A DNA stretch of 64,000 nucleotides from Pseudomonadota bacterium (GCA_005776585.1 SXOX01000185.1:20013-84012); one strand, 5' to 3'. Numbered from the stretch's first letter, positions 1 to 11,200 are shown. The notes: a model not told the origin generated them from the sequence alone. Numbers and translations: made by a program.

Positions 1-1
1 C

Positions 2-592
2 GGGCGTCCGGACGGCCTCCGCCAGTGCCTCGTCCTCCAGGGCGGGTCGACGTTCAAGGTCGACATGGAGCCCGGTCGGGACGTGGAGGTCGGCGACCTC
101 CGCATCACGCTGACGGGCGTGCGCCGGCGACCCGAGATCCCGGGCTTCGACGTCGTGGTCACCTCGGGCGATTCAAGGACGGTGCTCACCGGCTCGGTCG
201 CCGTACCATTGGATGTCGGTGGGGACGCGTCGGGCATCGGCCGGCTCGCGACCCTGGTCCTGACGGGGGCCGGAGCGGAAGATCCCGTCCTGGTATACGA
301 CGGTAGCCCTACCGGGCCCGCACCCGGTGACCTCAAGGTCATGACGCTCCCGCGCGAGGAGCTCACGTTTCGCCTTGCGACGACGACGCACGCTCCTTGG
401 GTCTTTGGCGCGCTCACGCTCCTCGTGCTGGGGCTCGGCCTGGCGCTCGTGTGGCCGTCCGCCCAGGTGCGACTGGAGCGCACCGGCACTTCCGGTTGGC
501 GCCTCACCGTGACGCCGCGTACGTTCACTGCGCGCGTTGAGCACCTCGTGGGTCGCGTCAGCGGCGCGCTCGGCGCGGTCCGGTCGCCATGA
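2..592 (+). CDS. C-terminal part of a membrane-anchored protein, possibly ResB-like cytochrome c biogenesis protein (5' truncated by window)
   Basis: Frame open from base 2 to stop at 592; single TM near the C-terminus (PWVFGALTLLVLGLGLALVW) followed by a short soluble tail; stop overlaps ATG of next gene, which is a CcsA-like candidate. Confidence 0.45.
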   Translation, partial: GRPDGLRQCLVLQGGSTFKVDMEPGRDVEVGDLRITLTGVRRRPEIPGFDVVVTSGDSRTVLTGSVAVPLDVGGDASGIGRLATLVLTGAGAEDPVLVYDGSPTGPAPGDLKVMTLPREELTFRLATTTHAPWVFGALTLLVLGLGLALVWPSAQVRLERTGTSGWRLTVTPRTFTARVEHLVGRVSGALGAVRSP

Positions 593-1851
593 TCGGCGCC
601 CTCGGACTGCTGGTCGCGGCGCTCGTGGTCGCCTGGGACCGAGACGCGCGGGGTCCTCGCCGCTTCGCTCCGGCGCTGACGGCGCTGGTCGCGGCGGGGG
701 TCACGCTGGCGCTGCGCGGGGATCTCCCACCGGCCGGCTGGGCGTCGATGCTGGTCCTCGCTGCCGCGCTCGTCGAGCTGCTCATCGTGGGCCTGGCCGC
801 GGACGTGTCGCCAACGGTCCGCGCTGGGGGCCTGCTGGTCGCTGCCGCGGCCGCGCTCACGGTGCCCGGCCCGGGCGTCATCGGCTGGTGCGGCTGGGCG
901 TGGCCCCATGTCCTCGCCAGCCTCTCGGCGCTCGCGCGTCTGGGGCTGGCCGGAGCAATCGCCTCGACGGCCGTGGCGCGCCAACCGCTCGTGCACGCCG
1001 CGGTGGCGCTCGTGCTGCTCGGCCTGCCGCTACTGGATGCGGAACGCGGTGCGGCCGTACACGCCAGCACCGCCGACGGCCCCGCCACGGCGCTCGTCGA
1101 GTTCCGCGATCCGGAGACCGGGCACGGCCACTCCGTCAGCGCACCGGCGCTGACGCCGGCTGCGGGCGCGCGGTCGGCTCGGTGGCTCGCCACGGGCCTC
1201 GCCCTGCTCGCGCTCCTGTCGGCGGCGGCCTGGAGCGCGGCGGGTCGGACAGTGCGCACCGGGCCCGTCCGGCTGGTCCTCGCCGTCGCGGGCGGTATCG
1301 CCTTGGCGCCACTGCTCTGGGCGCTCGTGCCGCGGGTCATCGACTCCGACGGCTCGGCCACAGTCGACCTCATGACGGCGCTGGCGCGTCGTGCAGCCAC
1401 GCTGGGAGAGGTGCCCAAGCTCACGCTGCCCGAGGGTCCGCTCACGGGCGGTCTGGGCGCCAGCGGCGCGCTCCTCGTCTGGTCGCTCGTCTGCGCATGG
1501 TTCTGCGCCGCGCCTCTCGCAACGAGCGACGTCCCCGCGCCGGCCGCGTCGCGCCCCCTCCTCCGCTTCGCCATGGCCCTGGGCCTGCTCAGCCTGAGCC
1601 TGGCCGGCGCGACGGGCATCATCTGGAGCAACTTCGCGTGGGGCGGCCCCGTGTTGCCGGATCCTCGACTCTACGGTCATGTGGCCGTCATGGGCCTGAG
1701 CGTGACGTTCTTCCTCGCGCGCACAGCCGTCCCCGCGGCCTCCGTCGTGCCGTCACTCCTGGCTCTCGGGGCCTGGGTCGCGCTGCTGGCGACCATGCTC
1801 GGCCCGGAGCTCGGCTGGCTGTCCCCGACGCTGCATCGCTTCGGACCATGA
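589..1851 (+). CDS. Polytopic membrane protein, possibly a degenerate CcsA/CcmC-like cytochrome c assembly protein
   Basis: 420 aa multi-TM ORF; ATGA overlap with upstream gene; C-terminal segment GIIWSNFAWGGPVLPDPRLYGH loosely resembles the CcsA WGxxWxWDPKE region but lacks its Trp residues. Confidence 0.5.
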   Translation: MIGALGLLVAALVVAWDRDARGPRRFAPALTALVAAGVTLALRGDLPPAGWASMLVLAAALVELLIVGLAADVSPTVRAGGLLVAAAAALTVPGPGVIGWCGWAWPHVLASLSALARLGLAGAIASTAVARQPLVHAAVALVLLGLPLLDAERGAAVHASTADGPATALVEFRDPETGHGHSVSAPALTPAAGARSARWLATGLALLALLSAAAWSAAGRTVRTGPVRLVLAVAGGIALAPLLWALVPRVIDSDGSATVDLMTALARRAATLGEVPKLTLPEGPLTGGLGASGALLVWSLVCAWFCAAPLATSDVPAPAASRPLLRFAMALGLLSLSLAGATGIIWSNFAWGGPVLPDPRLYGHVAVMGLSVTFFLARTAVPAASVVPSLLALGAWVALLATMLGPELGWLSPTLHRFGP

Positions 1852-1884
1852 GCGTGCCGCGCTCGATCTCGCGGAACCTCGGCT

Positions 1885-4440
1885 CTAGTTGCAGCCCTTG
1901 GGCGTCATCCCCGCGATCCACTGCTTGACGACGTCAAGGCCGACCTTCGAGATAGCGAGGTTCGGAAGCTCCGGCATCTTGATCGAACTCACCGTCGAGC
2001 TCATGCGAAAGACCATGATGCTCTTGTCGGGCTCGCCAGGCACGATGTCGTAGTAGAGGTCACCGGCTCCAGGACCGGCCGCAACCGGCTCTTTGCAGAT
2101 GCCGGACTTGACCTTGTCGGTCTCGCTCGCGGTCAGCCACAGCCCGGTCCCGCTCGCCGCGCCGCCCGTGCGATGACAGTGGGCGCAGTTGGCGTCGAGG
2201 AAGGACTTGGCCCGAGCCTCGATGCCCTTGGTCTCGTCCTCTGGGTTGACGAGCGTCTTGATGCCGTCGAGCGCCGGGAGCGCCTTGTCGAAGAGGCCGC
2301 GCGCCGCGAGCGCTTGGAGCTGGCCTTCGGTGCCCACGGGGCGGTGCAGCTGGCGCGCGGTCGTCCCAAGCGGCACGACCTTGTCATCGCGGCTGTGGCA
2401 GTTATGACACTGAAACACGCCTGGAATCAGGTACTTGCGGTCGGCGGGCTTGCCGTCGTCGCCGAGCACCTTGATGTTTGTCTCTCCCCCCGGCTCGACG
2501 CGCGTCGCCTCGGTCTGAGCGTCGTTCCACACGTAGACGTAGGACTGCCAGCCGCTGTCGGTCAATAGCAGCAGCCGAGTCTCGATGACGCGCAGCGGGC
2601 TCTTGGTGTCGGCGGGGTCGGTGTGGAACGCGAACGTCTTGACCAGGATTGTGCCCTTGGGGAAGGTCCAGTCGCCTTCGGCGTCGAAGGTGACCTTGCC
2701 GCCCTCAGGCAGAGCGATGTAGCGGAACTTGTCGGCGCCATCGGACCACAGCGGCGAGGTGACGTCGTAGAAATGCACGTTCTTCGCCGGCTTCATGTCC
2801 GCGAGCGGGCCCTCGAAGAGGCCGTACTCGGAGAGCGTGACGTAGGGGATGTCACACGTCGTCTTGACCGCCTTGGGCGTCACGGGCCACACGCCGGGCG
2901 TGCAGCGCTTCTTGCCCCCGACATCCGTCGGCACCCCGTTGGCGTAGCCCGTGCACGGATCTCGCGGCGCGAGGACCTTCTCTTTGGGCCACTCGCAGGT
3001 CACCGCGCTCAGGTCGTTGGACCACTTCGTCTTGTCTAGGTTCTCGCATTGCTTGAAGTCGAGGTACGTCGCGTCGTTCTTGCCTTCGGCGGAGCCGTTG
3101 TTCGACCAACAGTTCTTGCGCTCGGCCGCGGTCGCTGCCGGCTTGGTCGCGTCGATGCAGCCGCCACTCGACAGCTCGGGGATGGGCGAGGGGAAGCCGA
3201 GCGCCTGGAGCAGGCCCTGGGGCTCCTTGCCATTGCCGATAAGCACGTTGTCGTGCACCCAGTTGCCCTCGGGGTAGATGTCGAGACCCGGGTCGTTGTA
3301 CTCGCCGAAGATGCCCTTGTCGTAGGCGAGCACCACGATGCCCAAGCTTTTGTGGTTCGTGATGGTGTTGTGGCGCACCTCGGCGTCATCGGTCGCGAGC
3401 ATCACGAGGCCGGAGCCCGGGGGAACGCGGCTCACCGAGCTCCCGGGCACGGCGAACGTCGGCAAGTTATTGTTCTCAATCAGATTGTGATGCGCGAGCG
3501 TGCGCTTGCCCTCCTTCACGGGGAGGTTGGGCAGGTTGAATATCAAGATGCCGCCGGTGTTGTCGTGCGCGTGGTTGTACGCGACCTCGGCGTCCGACGA
3601 GTTCTCGATTTCCAGGCTCGCGACGTTGCCCTCCGTCTCGTTGTCGATGACGAGGATATTCTTGGACTGGCCCACGTAGATTCCGGCGTCGCGCGCGCCA
3701 TAGACGTAGCAGCGCTCGACGCGCACGCCATCGCTCTGAATCGGGTAGATGGCGTAGGCGCCGTTGGCCGTGGAGACGTCCTTCCAGCGTACGCTGACGT
3801 TCAGGAACGCGATGTTCTTCACCGCGGTCGCCTTCACGCCGTCACCGGAAGGCTGATAGACGTCCAGGTCGCGAATCAGGACGTCGTCGGTCCAGACCGA
3901 GATGCTCTGTGCGCCCGAGATCTGGTCAGTGAAGTCGAGGATCGTCTTGGGACCCGTGCTGTTCTTGGCCGCCCCCATCTCACGCATCTGACCGGCGCCC
4001 TTGAGCGTGACCTTGGGGGTCTTGATGACGACCTCGTAGATGGGCTTGAACGTGCCCTCCGCGAGGCAGATGACCTCACCGGGGACAGCCTCGACGAGCG
4101 CCGTCTGAATGGCCGCGTGATCGTGCTTGCCCGGCTTGACCGTCCAATGACAGCCGTCCTTGCCCGTGGGGTGGTGCGCGAGCTGGTCCTCGAGGCCGCG
4201 GGGCTCGTCGGGCTCACACTTCTTGGGGCCTGCGGTGTCCGTCGCGGTGTCTCCGGGGACCGGCGTGTCGGTCTTGGCGACGTCGGGCGGCGAGGCGGTG
4301 TCCGTGGCGACCGCGCCGTCCCCCGTCGTGGAGGTGTCGCTGGCCGGACCGGGCGCAGCCTCGTCCTTCTTCGCGCAGCCGGCGGCTCCCAAGCCAAGCG
4401 CCACGCACACCCCAATCGAGCCCAAAATTCGCTGTCGCAT
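1885..4440 (-). CDS. Lipoprotein: fused parallel beta-helix (TIGR03805-like) and CxxCH-bearing C-terminal domain (TIGR03806/HNE_0200-like)
   Basis: Lipobox LGLGAAGC after MRQRILG start at 4440; Asp/Thr-rich linker; beta-helix repeats (RVERCYVYGARDAGIYVGQSKNILVIDNETEGN); C-terminal haem-type motifs CHNCH and CAHCH. Confidence 0.8.
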   Translation of the reverse strand: MRQRILGSIGVCVALGLGAAGCAKKDEAAPGPASDTSTTGDGAVATDTASPPDVAKTDTPVPGDTATDTAGPKKCEPDEPRGLEDQLAHHPTGKDGCHWTVKPGKHDHAAIQTALVEAVPGEVICLAEGTFKPIYEVVIKTPKVTLKGAGQMREMGAAKNSTGPKTILDFTDQISGAQSISVWTDDVLIRDLDVYQPSGDGVKATAVKNIAFLNVSVRWKDVSTANGAYAIYPIQSDGVRVERCYVYGARDAGIYVGQSKNILVIDNETEGNVASLEIENSSDAEVAYNHAHDNTGGILIFNLPNLPVKEGKRTLAHHNLIENNNLPTFAVPGSSVSRVPPGSGLVMLATDDAEVRHNTITNHKSLGIVVLAYDKGIFGEYNDPGLDIYPEGNWVHDNVLIGNGKEPQGLLQALGFPSPIPELSSGGCIDATKPAATAAERKNCWSNNGSAEGKNDATYLDFKQCENLDKTKWSNDLSAVTCEWPKEKVLAPRDPCTGYANGVPTDVGGKKRCTPGVWPVTPKAVKTTCDIPYVTLSEYGLFEGPLADMKPAKNVHFYDVTSPLWSDGADKFRYIALPEGGKVTFDAEGDWTFPKGTILVKTFAFHTDPADTKSPLRVIETRLLLLTDSGWQSYVYVWNDAQTEATRVEPGGETNIKVLGDDGKPADRKYLIPGVFQCHNCHSRDDKVVPLGTTARQLHRPVGTEGQLQALAARGLFDKALPALDGIKTLVNPEDETKGIEARAKSFLDANCAHCHRTGGAASGTGLWLTASETDKVKSGICKEPVAAGPGAGDLYYDIVPGEPDKSIMVFRMSSTVSSIKMPELPNLAISKVGLDVVKQWIAGMTPKGCN

Positions 4441-4619
4441 CGCGCCCTCCGTGCCGCGCAGGTTCGATGAAAGGCCCACGCGAGTCAAGACGCGACTGCG
4501 CTGGTGGACCGGCCCGTCCGCTGCGGCCGGAGTCACCCCTAGAACGGGTACATCCAGCGCAGAACATGTCGATTAGTGGAAGTTGAAGCGCGGCTCAAAA
4601 GGACCGATAACTTGACGGG

Positions 4620-7514
4620 GTGGCTGGGCGCATCGGTCGGTTCGAGTTGGTGTCGGTGCTGGGCGAGGGTCCGGCCGGAACGACGTGGCTCGCGCGCGGC
4701 AAGGACGAGACGGAGCGCGTCGCTCTCAAGGCCTTTCGCGGCATCGACGACCTGCTGGGGCCGTTCATCGAGTCTGCACAGCAGTCGGTCGAGCGGCTCA
4801 AGACGGTCCGGAGCGGCGCGGTCGCCCTGCCCTTCGAGGCCGCACCGCGCATGTCGCGTCCCGCGTTTACGGTACGAGAGTACGTCGAGGGCACGACGCT
4901 CGAGCAGGTGCTCGGCGCGAGCCTCAAGCTGCCGCCGACGTTCGCTGCGGGGCTCATTCACGCGGCGGCGATTGGGCTTCAGATCATGCACCGCCAACGG
5001 TGCTCGCACGGGAACCTCAAGCTCACGAACGTCTTCGTCGACAACCAGGGTCGCGTTCGCCTGGTGGACCCGTTGGTCGCGGCGCCGGCCTTGGTCAAGG
5101 CCGGCCTCGGCGTCGCCTCGGGGCTCGTGGGAAACCCGAGCTACCTGGCCCCGGAGCAGCTCACGAGCGGGCACCCCTCGGCGTCCAGCGACGTATATGC
5201 GCTCGGCGTGCTCGCCTATCGCCTGCTGTGCGGGCGCATGCCGTTCGAGTCGCTGCCGCTCGATCAGCTGCGGCGCAAGAAGATCTTCTCCGAGTATCCC
5301 GATCCCAAGGAGCTGGAGCCGACCCTGTCGACGCCGCTCGTGGCCTTCATACACCAGAGCCTGGACGCGCGTCCCGCTCAGCGCGGACTGACGGCCGAGA
5401 CCGTAGCGCAGACGATCGCGCGATGGTTGAACGGGCTCGGCCTCACGCCAGCCGCGGCGCTCGAGGAGGGCCTGGATCGTGTCGGTGGCCAGGTCCGGTC
5501 ACCGAAGGCTGCTCGACTGGCCTACGAGGTCGCGGGGACAGCGCCTTCTCGGGCGCGCTCCGCTCCGCCCGTGGGGGCCCCGCGTGTCGAAGCGGCCGCT
5601 CCGGCCCAGGCGCGGGCCACCGACCTCCGGTCCGCCGTGATCGTCGACCTGCCCGCGCCGACTCGAACCAACGTGGCTCCCGTACCCCTGGCCCGGAAAG
5701 AGACCCCACACATCGACTTCGTGCCGTCGGGCGCCGCTGTCAGCGCAGCACGAGCCGCACCACGCCCTCGGGAGGTGGTCCAGGAGCTGGGCTTCGAGGC
5801 GCCGGCGGAGCTGTCCATGCTCGAAGATCGCGTGCCCAAGTGGGCCTCGGCACGCTCGGAGCCGATGCCGGGCTCGGAGCCCGCCTTCGATGTCCTGCTT
5901 CATCCCGATTCGCAGGGCTCCGACGTCTCCGGGCCGCAGTTCTGGGCCCCCGAGGCGGCCTCGGAGTCGAGCCCCGTCGTGCGCTTCCGAGAGGGCCTGT
6001 CCGTGGCCGCCGAGGAGTTCCCGCAGTGGGCGACCCACGGAGAGTCGGACGGCCCGGCGACCGCGAGCCCACGGCCCGCGGGACGCTCGTCGGGTGAGAT
6101 CCCGATCGACGCGGCCCCGACCGGCGCGACCCAGGCGGCCCAAGAGTTTCCGGAGTGGGCCACGTCTGAGGTCGCTGCGTCAGTCACTGCGCCACCCGGC
6201 GCGACCCCGGCGACGCCGGCTCCCCCGCCCACGGCCGCGAGACCGGTGTGGACCCCGTCGCCTCACTGGCGCCGCTGGGCCGTCGGCGCAGCGGCGGGTG
6301 TGGCCATTGCGCTCGCAGCCTGGTTCGCTTCGACGCGCCCGCGGGAGACGCGTACCGCGGCTGCGGGAGCGACTCCGGCCACAGACTCGCGCGTGGACGG
6401 GCTCGAGCTCCTGGGCGCCGCTAAGCGGGCCGCTGACGGTCCGCCGGAGGAAGCAATGCGCGCGGCGAGCGCTGCCGTCGCGGCGCTTCCAGGCAACGTG
6501 CAGGCGCTCGTGCTGCTTGGGCGCGCAGAGCTGCGCGCGGGCAAGGGCGAGCAGGCCCTGGCGACCGCAGGGAGGGCCAAGTCGCTCGCATCCAACGATC
6601 CCGACCCGACGCGGCTCGAGGCGGAGGCGCTCCTGGTGCTCGGGCGCGGCTCCGAGGCCATCGCGGCAGCCCGCGCGGCGGTGGCTCTGCGACGGACCGA
6701 TCCCAAGGCCTGGATCGTCGTCGCGCACGCGGCACTCGCGGCGCGCCAGCTCGACGAGGCCGAGAGGGCACTCGGGGAGGCCACGCTGCTCGATCCGGCC
6801 GACGCAGAGGCCCACCGATCGCTCGGCGATGTGCACCTGCAGTCGGGGAAGCCTGACCGGGCCCGAGACGCGTATCGCCGCGCCATCGATCTGCGACCGG
6901 AGGACGTGGCCGCCTATCACGGCTTCGGTCGCGCTGCGTTGCGCGCCGGCAAGAGCCCCGGTGCAGCCGACGCGCTGGTCCGCGCATTGACGGTGGCCCC
7001 CGCAGACCGCACGCTCCGTCGCCTGGCAGGGGAGCTGCTCCTGGCCGAGGGCCGCCTCGAGGACGCCGTGTTTCACCTCGGCCGCGTGACGAAGGACACG
7101 CCCGACGACTGGGCAGGGCAGCTCGCACTCGGACACGCGCTGCTTCGGATCGGGCGGATCCCGGAGTCCGTCTCGTGTTTCGAGACGGCCGAGCGTCTGC
7201 ATCCGACCGCGGAGGTCCGATTCCACCTTGGCACCGCTCGCGTCGCCGCCAAGGACGACGCGGGAGCGCTGGCGGACTTCGAGGCTGCCGAGAAGCGCCG
7301 CGATCGCCTGTGGCAAGCCGCCTGTGAGGCGGGACGCGCTCAGGTCCGCCTGGGCAAGCCCGCCGAGGCGCGGCTCGCCTTCGATCGCGCCGCCAAGCTC
7401 GCACCCGAGCGCTTCGCGAAGCTGACGGACGCCGCACTTCAGAGCGCGGCCGCGCTGGAGCTCACGGGACTCACGTGCACGGGTTCGGGCGCCGAGCTCC
7501 TTCCGGTAGAGTAG
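4620..7514 (+). CDS. Ser/Thr kinase-fold protein (predicted pseudokinase) with TM segment and C-terminal TPR repeats
   Basis: GTG start; G-loop GEGPAG, VALK lysine, APEQL activation-segment motif and DVYALGVLAYRLL helix; HRD replaced by SHGNLKLTN and DFG by DPL; TPR-like repeats in the C-terminal third. Confidence 0.85.
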   Translation: MAGRIGRFELVSVLGEGPAGTTWLARGKDETERVALKAFRGIDDLLGPFIESAQQSVERLKTVRSGAVALPFEAAPRMSRPAFTVREYVEGTTLEQVLGASLKLPPTFAAGLIHAAAIGLQIMHRQRCSHGNLKLTNVFVDNQGRVRLVDPLVAAPALVKAGLGVASGLVGNPSYLAPEQLTSGHPSASSDVYALGVLAYRLLCGRMPFESLPLDQLRRKKIFSEYPDPKELEPTLSTPLVAFIHQSLDARPAQRGLTAETVAQTIARWLNGLGLTPAAALEEGLDRVGGQVRSPKAARLAYEVAGTAPSRARSAPPVGAPRVEAAAPAQARATDLRSAVIVDLPAPTRTNVAPVPLARKETPHIDFVPSGAAVSAARAAPRPREVVQELGFEAPAELSMLEDRVPKWASARSEPMPGSEPAFDVLLHPDSQGSDVSGPQFWAPEAASESSPVVRFREGLSVAAEEFPQWATHGESDGPATASPRPAGRSSGEIPIDAAPTGATQAAQEFPEWATSEVAASVTAPPGATPATPAPPPTAARPVWTPSPHWRRWAVGAAAGVAIALAAWFASTRPRETRTAAAGATPATDSRVDGLELLGAAKRAADGPPEEAMRAASAAVAALPGNVQALVLLGRAELRAGKGEQALATAGRAKSLASNDPDPTRLEAEALLVLGRGSEAIAAARAAVALRRTDPKAWIVVAHAALAARQLDEAERALGEATLLDPADAEAHRSLGDVHLQSGKPDRARDAYRRAIDLRPEDVAAYHGFGRAALRAGKSPGAADALVRALTVAPADRTLRRLAGELLLAEGRLEDAVFHLGRVTKDTPDDWAGQLALGHALLRIGRIPESVSCFETAERLHPTAEVRFHLGTARVAAKDDAGALADFEAAEKRRDRLWQAACEAGRAQVRLGKPAEARLAFDRAAKLAPERFAKLTDAALQSAAALELTGLTCTGSGAELLPVE

Positions 7515-7595
7515 GCGCGTGTTTCGGAGGCACCGTCAATCGCCGTTGGGTCGCCCCCAGCCGCCGTGCGCGCCAGTTCTTGTGGACGAGCACCC

Positions 7596-8246
7596 ATGAG
7601 ACCGGCCTCTGAGGGTGTCGTCCAGTTCGGCTACAGGCTCACTCCCGCGCCGCCGCCGCGAGATCCGGTCGTCGGCGAGCTCACGCGGTGGCGCGCCGAG
7701 CTCTTTCGACGCGACACGATAGGGTGTGACCTGTCCCGCTATGGGGCATGCTACGGCAACCTGAGCGCGCGCACCGGTCCCTACGCGATGGCTCCAGGGC
7801 GACGCGAGTTCCTGGTCTCGTGCACGCAGACCGGCGGGGACCCGGTGGGCGGTGCGGCCACACTGGTGCGTGTCGTCGGTTACGACCACGGCCGAAATCA
7901 CGTCACGAGCGTCGGCAGCTGTCCGCCGTCCTCGGAGACGATGACGCATGGTGCGATGTACGACGCCAGCTTGGACGTGCGCGCCGTCGTGCATGGCCAC
8001 GACCCACGTCTCTGGCGGTGGCTGCTGTCGACCGACGCACCACGGACGCCGGAGGCCGTAGCGTATGGCACGCCCGCGATGGCACGCGCCGCGTTCGATT
8101 GCGTCCGCCAGGATCACGAGCGCCCGTGGCGACAACCCGGGGTGCTCGCGATGGCCGGCCACGAGGACGGCGTCGTCGCGTGGGGCGGCACCGTCGCCGA
8201 GGCGGCGCGCCGCTTTCTATCGGCCTGGCACGTCGCCCGGACCTGA
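7596..8246 (+). CDS. Class II aldolase/adducin family protein
   Basis: CYGNLSAR, VVHGHDPRLW and AGHEDGVVAWG motifs typical of FucA/AraD-type class II aldolase fold. Confidence 0.75.
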   Translation: MRPASEGVVQFGYRLTPAPPPRDPVVGELTRWRAELFRRDTIGCDLSRYGACYGNLSARTGPYAMAPGRREFLVSCTQTGGDPVGGAATLVRVVGYDHGRNHVTSVGSCPPSSETMTHGAMYDASLDVRAVVHGHDPRLWRWLLSTDAPRTPEAVAYGTPAMARAAFDCVRQDHERPWRQPGVLAMAGHEDGVVAWGGTVAEAARRFLSAWHVART

Positions 8247-8254
8247 ACAAGCGG

Positions 8255-11200
8255 TCAATGGCAGATCTGCTGCCGCGCCACCGTGTCGGCGCTGCAGCTG
8301 AAGAAGCCCGACGAGCAGCCCGTGACCCACGTCCCGTTGTTGCCGCACGCGGGCGGCAAGCTGCCCGTGAACGCCTGCTGCGTGCCGCTGCAAAAGCCAA
8401 GCACCGTGTCACAGTGCCCCCCGACTTGCGTATACAGCGGAGTGCTCGCGCCGTCGCAGTCGAAGTCGAAGCTGCCATCCCCCCGGTGAGAGGCGAACCA
8501 CCCGGGCTGACCCGGGTAGGCGTACCCGTTGTAGTCGTAGCAATCGCTGGCGTTGGTCACGTTATAGCCGTTGCCGGCACCACAGCGGCACTGTCCGCTC
8601 GAGCCGCCGTAGCCATCACTGTCGTTGTCCACGTAGAACCAAGAGCAGCCGCCGGCGCCAGGCTCATCCGACTGGCCATTGCAGTTCTCGTCGGGCCCAC
8701 CGCAGATTTCCGACTTGCCGGGGTTCACGTTGCCGTTCGAGTCATTGCAGTCGAACTGCCCCTTGTTCGAAGCGTCGTACTTGCCGCTCACCGCGCAGAG
8801 GCACTTCTTCTGGTCGATAGGCCAGCCATCATCGTCGCCATCGTAGTAGTAATTCTTGCACTGCGCAGACCCCTCGGGATCGACCTTCTTGTCGCAGTCG
8901 TCGTCCTTGCCGTTACAGACTTCGCCGGCACCGGGCTTGACGTTCTTGTCCTTGTCGTCGCAGTCGCCCGACAGCAGCGCCGTGTGCTTGCCCGAGGGCG
9001 GGGCTTGAGGGCAGCCGCACACCGAGTCGTTCTCGAGCCCCCAGCCATCGCCGTCGCCGTCTTGAAAGAGCGTGACACAGCCGCCCGCGCCGAGCTCGTC
9101 AGTGCCAAAGACGCAGTTGTCGTCCTTGCCGTTGCACGTCTCCTGCGCCCCATGCCGCGCCGTGGGATCGGCAGGCGCGCAATCGGTCACGTTGGGGTCG
9201 CCGTCGTTGTCGATGTCCAAGTCGCAGGCGTCGCCCTGGCTGTCCTGGTCGAGGTTGGCTTGCGCCGCGTTGGAGACCGTCGGGCAATTGTCGGCCGCGT
9301 TCAGGACGCCGTCGTTGTCCATGTCCGGGTCGCACGCGTCGCCGAGCTTGTCCGTATCCGTGTCCGTCTGATCGCTGTTCTTGGTCGCAGGGCAGTTGTC
9401 GGTCGCGTTCAGTACTCCGTCACCGTCGAGGTCGCCGTCGCACACGTCACCCTGACCATCGCCGTCCGTGTCGACCTGAGCGGGGTCGGCCACGTCCGGG
9501 CAGTCATCGGCGCCATTGGCGACCTGGTCGCCATCGCGATCCGGATCGCAGGCATCCCCGATGCCGTCGCCATCGAGGTCGGCCTGCGTCGGATTGGCGA
9601 CGTCCGGGCACGTGTCGGTCCCGTTCGGCGTGCCATCGCCGTCCTTGTCGGGATCGCAGGCGTCCCCGGGCCCGTCGCCGTCGAGATCGGCCTGATCCTT
9701 GTTGGCCGCGTCCGGGCAGTTGTCCTGCCCGTTGGAGATGGTGTCGCCGTCGCGGTCCTGATCACACGCATCGCCAAACGAATCCTGGTCCAGATTGGCC
9801 TGCTCCAAGTTGGGCACGAGCGGGCAGTTGTCGGTCGCGTTGGGCACGCCGTCCTCGTCGATGTCCGGATCGCACGCGTCGCCGAGGCCGTCACCGTCGG
9901 TGTTCTTCTGGTCGGCGTTGGCGACCGTCGGGCAGTTGTCCGACGCGTTCAGGAGCCCGTCATCGTCCGCGTCGGCGTCACAGGCGTCGCCCTTGCCGTC
10001 CTGATCGGCGTCGAGCTGATCGGGGTTGGGCACGAGCGGGCAGTTGTCCTCGGTATTGAGCTTGCCATCGTCGTCCTTGTCCGCGTCGCAGGCGTCGCCC
10101 TTGCCGTCCAGGTCCGAGTCGGTCTGGTCCGGATCGTAGGTCGCGGGGCACGCGTCCAGTACGTCGGCCACGCCATCGTTGTCGTCGTCCTCGTCACAGC
10201 CGTCGCCCTTGCCGTCCTGATCGACATCGGCCTGGTCCGCGTTGGGCGTGATCGGGCAGTTGTCCTTCGCGTTCTGCACGCCGTCGCCGTCGATATCCTT
10301 GGCGCACACGTCGCCGATGCCGTCGCCGTCAAAGTCGTCCTGACCCGGATTGGGCACGACCGGGCAGTTATCGACGCCGTCGAGCAATCCGTCGTTGTCG
10401 TCATCCTCGTCGCAGACGTTACCGAGGGCATCGCCGTCGGTGTTGATCTGCTCCGGATCAAAGATCGTGGGACAGTCGTCCAGCGCGTTCATGACCGCGT
10501 CGTCGTCCTGGTCGTCGTCGACGCAGTCCTTGGTCCCGTCACCGTCCTGATCCGGAAAGCCCTCGTCCTTCTGGCCGTTGCAGTCGTCATCGACGGCATT
10601 GCACGCCTCGACCGCAGGCTCTTGACCCGAACAGGTGACCTTGCCACCGGAACACAGCGTCTTCCCGGGACACGTGCCGTGGTCATTGGTCAACGCACAG
10701 AAGATGCCGTCGAGCCCTTCGTCAGTCGCGCCATTGCAGTCGTTGTCCTTGCCGTCGCAGACCTCGACGTTGGCCGGTGGCGCGTCACACGCCGACAACC
10801 CGCCGGGGCCGCACCACCGCAAGCCAAGGCAGGTCCCCGTCGCGTTCTTGCCCGACGCGCACGTCGTCTTGGCCGCCTGCTGGATGGCCCACTTGGAGCA
10901 CGTGCACTGGCCTGACGTGGGGATGCACTGCTTGACGTTGGCGCCGCCGACCGAGACCTCGCCGCAGGTGTAGCCCTCGGGACAGGCGCCGTTGGCGCAC
11001 GCGATCCCGCAGAAGCTGCCCTCCTCGGCCGACTTTGGGATGCAATAGCTGTCCAGGCCCGCGCCGGCGTTGCCGCAGTCCGCGTGGGACAGACACGGCC
11101 GGCAGAGCTCGAGCGAGCGGTCGAGGCAGAGGAAGACTAGGTCGGTCGAGCCCTCGTACTTCGCGCAGCCGTAGCCGGGCGGACACGCATCGACGCAGCT

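Noticed and set aside
7748-10915. 1055-aa plus-strand ORF (repeating AVVGRV-like strings)
   Set aside because: Antisense to the TSP3/MopE lipoprotein and overlaps the class II aldolase in another frame; repetition mirrors the Asp/Gly-rich sense codons.
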